Shown: positions 8,495-16,769, counted from the stretch's first letter. The stretch is DNA of 39,453 bases from an uncultured Verrucomicrobia subdivision 3 bacterium (GCA_903912925.1 CAIWJG010000286.1:1-39453); one strand, 5' to 3'. Translations and numbers: made by a program. The notes: generated from the letters alone by a model not told the origin.

Positions 8495-9235
8495 ATGAAA
8501 GTGATCGGCATTATCCCTGCGCGCTACGGTTCGACGCGGTTCCCCGGGAAGCCGCTGGCGTTGATTGCCGGCAAGCCGCTGATCCAGCACGTTGTCGAAC
8601 GCTGCCAGCAGGCCAAGTCACTTGCGGAAGTGATCGTGGCTACCGACGACACTCGGATTTGGGAGGTCGCACGCAGCTTCTGCCGGGCCGAGATGACCGC
8701 CCCCGACCATCCGAGCGGCTCCGACCGGATTGCCGAAGTGGCCGCACGCTGCGCCTGTGATGCGGTGGTGAATATCCAGGGTGACGAACCGCTGATCGAC
8801 CCCACGGTGATTGACACGGTCGTTGGCGCGCTGGCGCAGGCAGAGATGTCCACTGCGGCGACTCCGATTAGTACGCCGGACGAATATGACAGTCCGAACG
8901 TGGTAAAAGTCGCTATCAATGCGGCGGGATGGGCGCTATATTTTTCCCGGCGCACCATTCCGTATTTGCGCGACGCTGCCCATAGTTCGGTGATCGAACA
9001 GATGGCGGCGTTTCCTTTTTTGAAGCATCTGGGTATATATGGATACCGGCGGGACGCGCTGCTGCGGCTGGTCAAATTTCCGGTGTCCCCGCTCGAACGG
9101 GCGGAGAAGCTCGAGCAGTTGCGCGCGCTGGAGAACGGCATTCGCATCGCCGTCGTGACAGTGGCCTACGACAGCGTGGGGGTGGATGTGCCAGCGGACG
9201 TGAAACGGGTCGAGCAGTTGCTTGCTGTAAGTTGA
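8495..9235 (+). CDS. kdsB: 3-deoxy-manno-octulosonate cytidylyltransferase (CMP-Kdo synthetase)
   Basis: The 246-residue protein opens with IPARYGSTRFPGKPL (residues 7-21), the CTP-binding loop of KdsB. It continues with ATDDTRI, the HPSGSDRIAEV segment and the metal-binding VNIQGDEP (92-99), and matches the family length of about 250 residues. It activates Kdo as CMP-Kdo for lipid A-core assembly, which implies a Gram-negative lipopolysaccharide-bearing cell. AGGTAGA lies about 10 bases before the ATG. The gene is convergent with the hydrogenase operon. Confidence 0.95.
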   Translation: MKVIGIIPARYGSTRFPGKPLALIAGKPLIQHVVERCQQAKSLAEVIVATDDTRIWEVARSFCRAEMTAPDHPSGSDRIAEVAARCACDAVVNIQGDEPLIDPTVIDTVVGALAQAEMSTAATPISTPDEYDSPNVVKVAINAAGWALYFSRRTIPYLRDAAHSSVIEQMAAFPFLKHLGIYGYRRDALLRLVKFPVSPLERAEKLEQLRALENGIRIAVVTVAYDSVGVDVPADVKRVEQLLAVS

Positions 9236-9304
9236 TAGCAAGGTGTGAGTTGATAGTGAAGAGCCTGCGGCACCAATACGTCCATTATACGCGGGCTCGG
9301 CTAC

Positions 9305-9331
9305 GAGGCGCAGTTTCACCGGCTGCGCCTC
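9305..9331. terminator. GC-rich hairpin between convergent kdsB and hydrogenase operon
   Basis: GAGGCGCAG (9305-9313) and CTGCGCCTC (9323-9331) form a perfect 9-bp stem with a 9-base loop, 70 bases after the kdsB stop. It is followed only by TTGTG, so it is not a canonical intrinsic terminator. A second small hairpin, AAGGGA/TCCCTT, lies at 9349-9363. The position between two converging transcripts makes a termination role plausible. Confidence 0.35.
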
Positions 9332-9481
9332 TTGTGCGTCCAGGGACAAAGGGAGTATCCCTTGGTGCCATCAGGTACCCGCGGCTAAAAAAAGGCGATT
9401 CCTACCTCAACGACAGAGGATATACGAGCGAGCCCTGCCTCTGGAGCCACTTAGTGTATCTGCAGGTTCCCCACTGGTGCC

Positions 9482-10663
9482 TCAAAGGAACTGTATCCAG
9501 CATTCTTTGAGATACTTTGCCTCCAGCATTCCGACGATGCGGCGGATGATGTTGCGGCGCAGGTCAAGCTCGACGGGGACATTCGGGTCCTGGTGAGCCT
9601 CGTTGATCCGCGTGCCGACCACGAATTCGACGATATCGCTCTGAAGCATGAGGGCCATCAAGTCGCGCGCCGCGTTTTCGGGCCACGGTTCCTGCGCGCC
9701 GCGCTCCAACATTTCGGCGACGCGGGCCAACGTCATAGTGCCCTCGGTGATCAGGTCAATACCCGCCATAACCGCCGGCGGAGGTATCTCCGGATCGAGT
9801 TTGGTCAGGCAGGCGCGCACGGGCCGGTTGAGCAGGCGCGAGATGATGTTCGCCGTGGTCCCGCCGCAAATGGCTTTGCGCCCGGGAAACGATTCCGCCA
9901 TCTCGGCCAACTCGTTATCGCGTTCCTTGCAGAACGGCGGCCCGGTGATCACCAGCAGTCGGCGCGGGTGCCGGTAGTAAACCACACCGCAGGTGATGTC
10001 GTCTTTGGCGGCCCCACCGTCGTTGACCAGGGCCTCGGCGACAACTTTGCGGGCCAGTTCCTGCGAGGAGATTTCCGGCTCCTGCCCCACCTGCTGGGAT
10101 AGGAAGCGGACGAAGTTGTCGTTGCCCCAGCCCAGGGGCAGGCCCTTGCGGCCCAGGCCCGATTGGCTGATGCCGTCGGAGGTGCAGACGATCCGGTCGC
10201 CCAGTTGGACGTCAAATTCACTGTAGCGAATGGTGCGGTCTTTCCAATTGTCCAAAGTGATATCCACGCGTTCGAGCGGCAGGGCGGTCTGGCCACGCAT
10301 CAGCACCAGGGCGGGGTTGCCGTGCTCAATGGCCCGGGCGTGGCCCCGCTCATCCAGGTCAACGATGGTGAACGTCGAGTAGCTGATCTTGCGCACCTCG
10401 CACACGGGCAGGGTGTCCATGATCGTCCCGGCGCTCTTGCGGATGTCCACAAAAGCCGTCGTATAGCGCAGGGCCATGGTGGCCGTCAGGTTGGCCAGCA
10501 CGCTGGCTTTGACGCCGCTGCCCAAGCCGTCCGAGAGGATGGAGATGATGCGTCCCTCGGGCTTGATCCGCCGCGAAAGGAAGACATCGCCCGAGACCAC
10601 CTGGCCAGCCTTGGCGCGTTGGGAGGAATCAACGTCGATAAAGCTTTCGCCAATCGTTCTCAT
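9482..10663 (-). CDS. SpoIIE-type PP2C protein phosphatase with extra C-terminal domain
   Basis: The 393-residue product has PP2C/SpoIIE metal-binding signatures: SGDVFL (Asp26), SDGLGSG (about 44-50), a CTSDGIS motif near the middle and KDDITCGVVYY near 205-215. Such phosphatases dephosphorylate serine/threonine residues, classically on anti-sigma-factor antagonists. After the phosphatase fold, about 170 residues follow, starting RRLLVITGPPFCKERDNELA with a CGGTTANI motif; I do not recognise this part. The start at 10663 is set by a strong GGAGGA (10672-10677) 8 bases upstream, inside the end of the HydS-like gene, giving a 35-base overlap and likely translational coupling. It is the last gene of the hydrogenase operon. 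Phosphatase assignment is secure; its target is unknown. Confidence 0.85.
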   Translation of the reverse strand: MRTIGESFIDVDSSQRAKAGQVVSGDVFLSRRIKPEGRIISILSDGLGSGVKASVLANLTATMALRYTTAFVDIRKSAGTIMDTLPVCEVRKISYSTFTIVDLDERGHARAIEHGNPALVLMRGQTALPLERVDITLDNWKDRTIRYSEFDVQLGDRIVCTSDGISQSGLGRKGLPLGWGNDNFVRFLSQQVGQEPEISSQELARKVVAEALVNDGGAAKDDITCGVVYYRHPRRLLVITGPPFCKERDNELAEMAESFPGRKAICGGTTANIISRLLNRPVRACLTKLDPEIPPPAVMAGIDLITEGTMTLARVAEMLERGAQEPWPENAARDLMALMLQSDIVEFVVGTRINEAHQDPNVPVELDLRRNIIRRIVGMLEAKYLKECWIQFL

Positions 10664-12392
10664 GCTTGGGATCCTCCAGTTTGGCCGGCGAGAAGGACTC
10701 GATGATCGAGTTGAGCGTGATCTCGGTCTCGGCCGCGCTCTCGCCCAACAGGCAGGCAATGGTTTGGGTAGTGTGCAGACTGCGGGCGATGACTTCCTGG
10801 GCCTTGCGAATCACCTCGGCCTTGCGGACCGCCGGTTCCGTGATGTCCTGTAGAATGCCGCCCACCACGCAGTGCTTTTCGATGGTGAAGATGCCGGCGT
10901 GTAGAATGGTCTTCTGGTAGCGGAGGTCCCGATCCAGAATGTCCTCGCCGTTCTTCAGCACGGCATGGAACAGGTTCGCGAAGGGCATGACCTCGCTCAG
11001 CATCACGCCTTCCAGGGATGTAGCCGCCGGCGGCGAGCCCGCGGGAGCAACGTTGCAGGCGAACATCGTGGCGAAGGCGGCGTTGTATTCGATGATGCGC
11101 ATCGCGTCATTGATGATCACGACCGCCGAGGGCATCTTCTGGATAAGTGCGTTCGCCTTCTTGAGCGCGAGCTTGCGCATGTAGGTGACGCACATGGCGC
11201 GCTCCGCCTTTTGCTGGATCAACGCCCCGGCGAACTCGCGGCAGGAGTTGTAACCGCAGCCGCCGCAGTCCAACTCGTCATCGCGCGTAAGCTTGCCGAC
11301 ACCGCGGAGGGCTTCCCGGACTTGCGCCTCGGGAAACTTGAGCAGCGGCTGGGCCGCGACGGCAAACACAGATTGGATGTCCAGGCTGGACTGGCGCGGG
11401 AGCGCTGGCACGAGGGCTTGCACGGACCGCAGCACCCGGCGGCGCTTGGCGGCGGTGCCGTGGCGCTTGGCGGCGCGCGGCCCATTGACGCAGCCCCCTT
11501 CGCACGCCAGTAGCTCCAGGAACAGGCTGCCGTCTGCCGGTTGGGAGCCCAAGCCTTCGATGGCCTTCTGGATGGCGTTGATGCCGGAGAAGGCCATGAA
11601 CGAACAATCATTCACCCCGCAGAGGGATTTCATCCCGGCGATCATGCCCCCGTCCACTGGGTACCAGGCTCCCTCAGCGGAGTTTTCCGGGATGAAGGTG
11701 TCGCCGGTTTCGGGCATCAGCGTCTCCGGCGCGATCTTCTCCTGGGCCAGCCATCGGCGCAAATCGTCGAAGGTGAGGGCAACGTCAAGCAACTCCGGGT
11801 GCTGGGCAGCTTCAAGTTTCTTGGCGATGCACGGCCCGATGAACACGATGCCGATGTCCGGCCCGAAAGCCTGGCGCAGCATTTTGCAGTGCGTCAGCAA
11901 CGGGGAAAGCAGGCCGGTGAGGAATTGCGAGTCGGCAGGCCGATGCTTCTGCAGGTAGCTGACCACGGTAGGGCAAGCCGAGGAATAGAGCACCCGCCCG
12001 CTACCCTCCGCTAGGGCCGCGGCCGCCTGGGCCGAGACCTGTTGAGCTCCCAAGGCCGTCTCGGACACACCGAAAAAGCCGAGGCGTTTGAACACGCGGA
12101 TGAGCTGACCCGGGGTCACTTCAGGAAACTCGCTGACATAGGAGGGGGCCAGCGATACCACGACGCGTGGTTTCAGGGTGAAGAGCTGCCGGGCTTGCGG
12201 CAGATCATCCCGCACCCGCTTGGCTGAGTTCGGGCACACCTCCACACAGTGGCCGCACAAGATGCACAGCTCCGGCACGACCGAGGCGTAACCGCCCTCG
12301 ACCTTGATGGCCTTGACAGGACAATGGCGAACGCACTTGTAGCAATCCTGGCATTCGCGCTTTTCAGTGAAGATGGGGTTTAGGAAGTTCAC
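10629..12392 (-). CDS. HydS-like sensory [FeFe] hydrogenase with PAS domain
   Basis: The 587-residue protein has two N-terminal [4Fe-4S] ferredoxin motifs (Cys14-24 and 43-53), then an H-cluster domain with altered signatures. L1 reads SSACP (137-141) instead of TSCCP, so the H-cluster ligand Cys140 is kept but the proton-transfer Cys is Ala. L2 reads GPCIAKK (Cys188) instead of MPCxxK, and L3 reads ACEGGCVNGP (Cys297, Cys301). An FeS domain (Cys376, 379, 384, 401) follows, then a PAS-like domain (about 415-520). This architecture and the Ala replacement match putative sensory (group C) hydrogenases, which sense rather than turn over H2 quickly. The start is GTG 12392, 7 bases after the [2Fe-2S] gene. 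The next gene encodes a phosphatase, consistent with a signalling role. Sensory function is inferred. Confidence 0.87.
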   Translation of the reverse strand: MNFLNPIFTEKRECQDCYKCVRHCPVKAIKVEGGYASVVPELCILCGHCVEVCPNSAKRVRDDLPQARQLFTLKPRVVVSLAPSYVSEFPEVTPGQLIRVFKRLGFFGVSETALGAQQVSAQAAAALAEGSGRVLYSSACPTVVSYLQKHRPADSQFLTGLLSPLLTHCKMLRQAFGPDIGIVFIGPCIAKKLEAAQHPELLDVALTFDDLRRWLAQEKIAPETLMPETGDTFIPENSAEGAWYPVDGGMIAGMKSLCGVNDCSFMAFSGINAIQKAIEGLGSQPADGSLFLELLACEGGCVNGPRAAKRHGTAAKRRRVLRSVQALVPALPRQSSLDIQSVFAVAAQPLLKFPEAQVREALRGVGKLTRDDELDCGGCGYNSCREFAGALIQQKAERAMCVTYMRKLALKKANALIQKMPSAVVIINDAMRIIEYNAAFATMFACNVAPAGSPPAATSLEGVMLSEVMPFANLFHAVLKNGEDILDRDLRYQKTILHAGIFTIEKHCVVGGILQDITEPAVRKAEVIRKAQEVIARSLHTTQTIACLLGESAAETEITLNSIIESFSPAKLEDPKHENDWRKLYRR

Positions 12393-12399
12393 GGGAAGG

Positions 12400-12663
12400 T
12401 CATTCGGCGCGCTGCTGGCTGTAATGGTTAAGCAGGCCGATGATCACGATGGGGTCCACCTCGTGATACATCTTGCCATTGATTGTGACGTTCGGCCCCG
12501 CTTTGCAGTGGCCCTCGCACAGGTGGCCGGTCAGCTCGATCCCGGGGGGAAGTGGCTGGACGGCAAGGTGCTCTTGAATCACCTCTATGTTCCGGTTGTT
12601 GCCGCGCGAAAAGCATGAGCTGCCCATGCAGATCATGATGGAGTTGAGAGGTTCAGGTGACAT
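12400..12663 (-). CDS. Small thioredoxin-like [2Fe-2S] ferredoxin
   Basis: The 87-residue product starts MSPEPLNSIMICMGSSCFSR. It has the NuoE/thioredoxin-like ferredoxin cysteine pattern, C-x4-C (CMGSSC) and C-x3-C (CEGHC), followed by KAGPNVTINGKMYHEV. It resembles the stand-alone [2Fe-2S] proteins found beside NADH-linked hydrogenases and would pass electrons or serve as a redox partner. The open frame extends upstream into the GCCCGAAG repeat, so I took the ATG at 12663, which has GGAAGG 8 bases before it. It is 7 bases from the HydS-like gene. The precise partner (HydABC or HydS) is not determinable. Confidence 0.85.
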   Translation of the reverse strand: MSPEPLNSIMICMGSSCFSRGNNRNIEVIQEHLAVQPLPPGIELTGHLCEGHCKAGPNVTINGKMYHEVDPIVIIGLLNHYSQQRAE

Positions 12664-12951
12664 AGTGGTGACCTTCCCTATTCTTGGTTGTTGAGGTACT
12701 GACAGCATCGAGATCAAACCCGAAGCCCGAAGCCCGAAGCCCGAAAGAAGGCCGAAACCCGAAGGCCGAAATCCGAAGCAACCGGCTGCCGATAGCCATT
12801 CGGCCCTCGGATTTCGAGCTTCTTTCGGCACTGAAGGTTAGATCGAACTCACGTTCGATGCTACGTCCATTCGGATTTCGGCCTTCTTTCGGCCTTCGGG
12901 TTTCGGCCTTCGGGTTTCGGCGCGCGCGTTGGACTAATTGCGAACCACGGT
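12664..12951. repeat. GCCGAAATCCGAAG repeat block inside the hydrogenase operon
   Basis: The 288-base gap between hydE and the [2Fe-2S] gene is mostly repeat. At 12715-12780 there are tandem GAAGCCCGAAGCCCGAAAG words, and at 12868-12925 the inverse TTCGGATTTCGGCCTTC words, able to fold into a long imperfect hairpin. Between them lies an 18-bp perfect palindrome at 12842-12859. The same words recur at about 25505, 26300 and 31048. Confidence 0.65.
12842..12859. promoter_or_regulatory. 18-bp perfect palindrome inside operon, possible operator
   Basis: ATCGAAC-TCAC-GTTCGAT is a perfect inverted repeat with 7-base arms and a 4-base centre. This is the same geometry as the palindrome upstream of rex and as known Rex sites. 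It lies about 180 bases upstream of the [2Fe-2S]/HydS/phosphatase genes and might mark a separately controlled sub-operon. The sequence differs from the rex palindrome, so a shared regulator is only a guess. Confidence 0.3.
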
Positions 12952-14025
12952 CTAACATACGACCTCCAGCTCCAGCGCGCGCCGCTTCCGGCCGCCCGGC
13001 CCGCGGGCAATCTGCCGGCCAATCACGTTAATCCGCGTCTGCAGACAGCCATTGCAAGCGCTGCCGGTTTCCTCGATGCAGGCTTTGGCGGGGTAGATCT
13101 CGTAGAGCTTCCGGTATTTCACCGGCGTCAGATTCGGCATGAGGACATTGGCACCGCGTTGCAGGCCAAGCTCGCGTCCATTGCGCTTGTTGATGGTCGC
13201 CAGCGCCGTGGTGCTGGGGATGTTAGCGTCCGGACGCACCAGCCGCGTGAGCGCGACCGCCTTATAGACGATCAGCTCGGAATTGGGCACCTGCTGGTCA
13301 GGCGAGGCAAAGGGTTTGAGTTCGCCGTTGCCCAGCGGGGTCTGCGGATGCGGAATAAACGGCCCGATGCCGATCATGTCCAGGTCCAGCTCGCGAAACA
13401 GATCGATGTCCCGGGCGACGCTCTCGTAGGTCTGCCCCGGCAAGCCGACCATGATCCCGCTGCCCACTTCGTAGCCCAGTTGCTTGAGGTGGCGCAGCAG
13501 GGGAATGCGGCTGGCATTGCGGGAGCCCCGGCTCGGGTGGATCAGCTCGAATAACCCCGTATCCGAAGTTTCAAAGCGAAGCAGGTAGCGGTCCGCCCCG
13601 GCTTTGCGCCAGGCATCCAGTTCGGCCTCGGTGCGCTCGCCCAGGCTGAGCGTGACGGCCAGCGGTGTCTCGCGCTTGATCTGCCGGACGACGTCGGTGA
13701 CCCATTGGCAGGTAAGGCCGAAATCCTCACCTGCCTGGAGCACCACCGTGCCGTAGCCAAAAGCCACGGCCTGCCGCGCCGACGCCATGATCTCGGCTGG
13801 CGCCATTCGGTAACGGCTCAGCGAGTTGTTGCTGACCCGCAAACCGCAGTAGCCGCACTGGCGGCTGCAGTGGCTCGAGATCTCCACGAGGCCGCGCAGA
13901 TGGATCGTGTCGCCCACGTTCAGGCGCCGGGTCTCATCCGCCCAGCCCCAAAGCGTCTTGAGGCGTTCGGGATTGTCCTCCCGAAGCCAGGCGAGAATGT
14001 CGTTGAGCGTGAGCGGGATCTTCAT
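12952..14025 (-). CDS. hydE: [FeFe] hydrogenase H-cluster maturase HydE (radical SAM)
   Basis: The 357-residue product starts MKIPLTLNDILAWLREDN. The radical-SAM cluster motif is CSRQCGYC (Cys53, 57, 60; C-x3-C-x2-C). The C-terminal accessory cluster motif C-x7-C-x2-C (Cys316, 324, 327) is also present, as in the Thermotoga enzyme. HydE acts on the iron-cysteine-CO-CN precursor made by HydG during assembly of the diiron subcluster. The ATG overlaps the hydF stop (ATGA), which fixes the start. A much longer upstream open frame is a shadow within hydF. Length and motifs match the family. Confidence 0.95.
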   Translation of the reverse strand: MKIPLTLNDILAWLREDNPERLKTLWGWADETRRLNVGDTIHLRGLVEISSHCSRQCGYCGLRVSNNSLSRYRMAPAEIMASARQAVAFGYGTVVLQAGEDFGLTCQWVTDVVRQIKRETPLAVTLSLGERTEAELDAWRKAGADRYLLRFETSDTGLFELIHPSRGSRNASRIPLLRHLKQLGYEVGSGIMVGLPGQTYESVARDIDLFRELDLDMIGIGPFIPHPQTPLGNGELKPFASPDQQVPNSELIVYKAVALTRLVRPDANIPSTTALATINKRNGRELGLQRGANVLMPNLTPVKYRKLYEIYPAKACIEETGSACNGCLQTRINVIGRQIARGPGGRKRRALELEVVC

Positions 14026-15317
14026 GCGGGGCACGCACTCCTTTCCCAGGGTGCCGCAGGGGGCGCCGGTATGCGGGCTGCCGGGTTTCGCGCGGCGCGG
14101 CGCCAAAGCTCCAGCGCCGCCGGGAACGGCTCCAACGCCCGCTCGAAGATCCCGAGGCTGTAGGCAATAGCCAGCCCGTAGTTCGTCACGGGCACGCCGG
14201 CCTGCTGGCATCGTAGAATGCGGCTGAGCATCTCGCGCCGGTTCCACATGCAGGCCCCGCAATGAATCACCAGCCGGTAGGGCGCGAGGTCCTGCGGAAA
14301 GTCGTGTCCTTGCACGTGTTCGAATTGTAGCTGTCCACCCACAAACTGGGTGAGCCACCGGGGAATCTTTACCCTCCCGATGTCCTCGCCGATCGGATGG
14401 TGCGAGCAAGCCTCGGCGATCAGGACGCGGTCCCCGCTACGCAGATTCTCAATCGCCAACGCACCCTGCACCTGGGTCGCCAAGTCCCCTTTAAAACGCG
14501 CCATCAAGATCGAGAAGCTGGTCAGCAGCACCTCGCGCGGGGTATCGGCAGCGACCTTCAGGAAAGCTTGCGAATCGGTCACGACCAGTCGAGGCGGGCT
14601 CTTCAGCCGCTCCAGTGCGCTGCGCAGTTCGCGTTCCTTCACGACCAGGCAAAAGGCATCGTTGTCCAGCAAGTCGCGGATGGCCTGCACCTGCGGCAGG
14701 ATCAGCCGCCCGCGCGGCGCTTCTTTGTCAATCGGCACCACCAGCACGGCCATTTCGCCCGGGCCAACCAGGTCGCCGAGAATGGCGGGATGATCGATAA
14801 AGTCCGCGGGCGCGGCTTCGAGCAGGGCTTGGCGGAACTCCGCGATGCCGGTGAGTTTCAGCGCGCTGACGCACACACGACGCAGTTGTCGTTGGCCCAA
14901 CTGTTCCCACAGCACGGGATCCGGCTCTGCGGCATCCGCCTTGTTGAATACAACGATGGCGGGAATCCTCCGGCCCGCGAGCTCGGCCAAGAGCTGCTCC
15001 TCGAACTCTCCCCACTTGCCCGCCTCCGCTACCACCACCCCAAGGTCCGCGCGCTCCAGCACCTCTCGTGTCTTCTGGATGCGCAACTCCCCCAGCGTCC
15101 CGGCATCATCGATGCCGGCCGTATCCACAAACAAAACCGGCCCCAACGGCAGCAGTTCCATCGGCTTTTCCACCGGGTCCGTGGTTGTGCCCGCGATGGG
15201 TGAGACAATCGAAACCTGCTGACGCGTGACCGCGTTGAGCAAACTGGACTTGCCCACGTTACGCCTGCCGAACAGCGCAATGTGCAGCCGCAGACCTTTG
15301 GGTGTGGGAGCAGTCAT
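14022..15317 (-). CDS. hydF: [FeFe] hydrogenase maturation GTPase HydF
   Basis: The 431-residue protein has an N-terminal GTPase domain with P-loop GRRNVGKS (17-24), a switch region AGTTTDPVEK, DTAG, and NKAD near residue 124. The C-terminal scaffold has the HydF cluster ligands CSHHP and, about 50 residues later, HCGAC (CxH...HCxxC). HydF carries the diiron precursor and delivers it to HydA. The last 25 or so residues (RNPAARIPAPPAAP) are a Pro/Ala-rich tail beyond the usual end. It overlaps the aspartase-like gene by 4 bases at its start and hydE by 4 bases at its end, so three genes are tightly coupled. Confidence 0.95.
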   Translation of the reverse strand: MTAPTPKGLRLHIALFGRRNVGKSSLLNAVTRQQVSIVSPIAGTTTDPVEKPMELLPLGPVLFVDTAGIDDAGTLGELRIQKTREVLERADLGVVVAEAGKWGEFEEQLLAELAGRRIPAIVVFNKADAAEPDPVLWEQLGQRQLRRVCVSALKLTGIAEFRQALLEAAPADFIDHPAILGDLVGPGEMAVLVVPIDKEAPRGRLILPQVQAIRDLLDNDAFCLVVKERELRSALERLKSPPRLVVTDSQAFLKVAADTPREVLLTSFSILMARFKGDLATQVQGALAIENLRSGDRVLIAEACSHHPIGEDIGRVKIPRWLTQFVGGQLQFEHVQGHDFPQDLAPYRLVIHCGACMWNRREMLSRILRCQQAGVPVTNYGLAIAYSLGIFERALEPFPAALELWRRAARNPAARIPAPPAAPWERSACPA

Positions 15318-16762
15318 GCCTTCGCCCCCCGGTTGGAATGGTCCGCATCAGGCCGCAGCAGGTCCGGCGTGCCGAGCCGGCAAACGGCTTCCGGGGTGAT
15401 TAACTCATCGAACGCTGCGGCGGAGAGCCAGCCTCGAGCGAGGGCGAGGTCACGGATGCTGCGGCCGGCCTCGGCGCTCATGCGGGCCAATTCACAAACG
15501 CGCTCGTAGCCCAACGCCGGCAGCAGCGCAGTCGCCGCAGCCGTCGAATTGAGCACGTGCTCGTGACAGCGCCCTTCATCGGCCTCCAGACCCGATACGC
15601 AATGGCGGCAGAGGATATCGTCGGCGCGGGCGAGCAGCTCGAGGCTTTCGAGCAGGCATGCCGCGACCAGTGGCAGAAACGGGTTTAGCTCCAGGCTGCC
15701 GGAGGCGCAGGCATAGGCGATGGTCGCGTCATGGCCCATCACCAGCATGGCCACCTGGCTGACTGCCTCGGGGATAACCGGGTTCACCTTCCCGGGCATG
15801 ATGGACGAGCCCGCCTGCCGGGCAGGAAGGCGGATTTCCCTTAACCCGGCTTCCGGTCCGGAAGCCATCAGTCTCAGATCGCCGCAAATCTTCAGCAGGG
15901 AAACCGCGTGGGCTTTGAGAATGCCAGAGACTTCCACAAACACGTCCGCATTTTGCGTAGCGTCCACCAGATTCTCGGCGCGGGCGAAGCCGATGCCGGT
16001 AAGTTCGCGCAAGGTGTCCGTTACGCGGAAAATGAATTGCCGCGGCGCGGCCAGGCCCGTGCCGATGGCGGTGCCGCCAAGATTGACGACGCGCAGACGC
16101 TCCTCACATTTGTAGATGCGCCAGCGGTCACGGTTCATCGCCTCGGCATACGCGCCCATCTCGCGGCCCAGGGTAGTCAGCACCGCATCCTGCAGTTGGG
16201 TCCGGCCGACCTTGACGACATGCGCGAAGCGCTTTTCGGCAGCCTGAAAGGCTTCCTGCAAGGCAACGACGTGTCCCTCCAACTCGCGCAAGGCGACAAC
16301 TGCGGCCAGCCTCAATGCGGTTGGGTAAGTATCGTTGGTGGATTGATGCAGGTTGATGTCTTCCAGTGGAGAGACGCGAGCGTAGGTGCCGGGCGGCTCG
16401 CCGAGCAGTTGCAGGGCGCGATTGGCCAGCACCTCGTTCACGTTCATGTTCGTGCTGGTCCCCGCCCCGCCCTGCAGGCGGTCCACTACGATGTGCGCGT
16501 CCAACAAGCCTTCACTAAGCTCCCGGCAGGCGCGCTCAATCGCGTCAGCTTTGGGCGCATCGTCGGCCCAGGCCCCCAGTGCGCGGTTGGTCATGGCGCA
16601 AGCGAGTTTCACGGTCCCGTAAGCGTGGGCCAGGCCCGGGGCTACTGGCCGCAAGGCCAGCGGAAAGTTCTCAAGCGCGCGGGCAGTATGAATGCCGTGC
16701 AGGGCAGCCGCCGGGATGGGCAGGGTGCCGAGCAGATCGGATTCGATGCGAAAGGCGTTCAT
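15314..16762 (-). CDS. Aspartate ammonia-lyase-like enzyme in the hydrogenase maturation operon
   Basis: The 482-residue product is a member of the aspartase/fumarase superfamily. It has GTSTNMNVNEVLANRA, the HQSTNDTYPTALRLA segment, GRTQLQDAVLTTLGREMGAY and the signature GSSIMPGKVNPVIPEAVSQV, whose IPEAV continuation favours aspartase over class II fumarase. It would release ammonia and fumarate from aspartate. It sits between hydG and hydF, with an ATGA overlap to hydF, so it is clearly part of the maturation operon. Such a neighbour is known to me from some other anaerobes' hyd loci, but its role there is not established. The upstream 32 codons of the open frame are repeat-derived, so I took ATG 16762. 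A substrate other than aspartate cannot be excluded. Confidence 0.85.
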   Translation of the reverse strand: MNAFRIESDLLGTLPIPAAALHGIHTARALENFPLALRPVAPGLAHAYGTVKLACAMTNRALGAWADDAPKADAIERACRELSEGLLDAHIVVDRLQGGAGTSTNMNVNEVLANRALQLLGEPPGTYARVSPLEDINLHQSTNDTYPTALRLAAVVALRELEGHVVALQEAFQAAEKRFAHVVKVGRTQLQDAVLTTLGREMGAYAEAMNRDRWRIYKCEERLRVVNLGGTAIGTGLAAPRQFIFRVTDTLRELTGIGFARAENLVDATQNADVFVEVSGILKAHAVSLLKICGDLRLMASGPEAGLREIRLPARQAGSSIMPGKVNPVIPEAVSQVAMLVMGHDATIAYACASGSLELNPFLPLVAACLLESLELLARADDILCRHCVSGLEADEGRCHEHVLNSTAAATALLPALGYERVCELARMSAEAGRSIRDLALARGWLSAAAFDELITPEAVCRLGTPDLLRPDADHSNRGAKA

Positions 16763-16769
16763 GCGCGAA

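Noticed and set aside
14026..14409. N-terminal extension of HydE
   Set aside because: It overlaps hydF fully in another frame and has low-complexity Arg/Pro/Ala content; the ATGA overlap at 14025 explains the true start.
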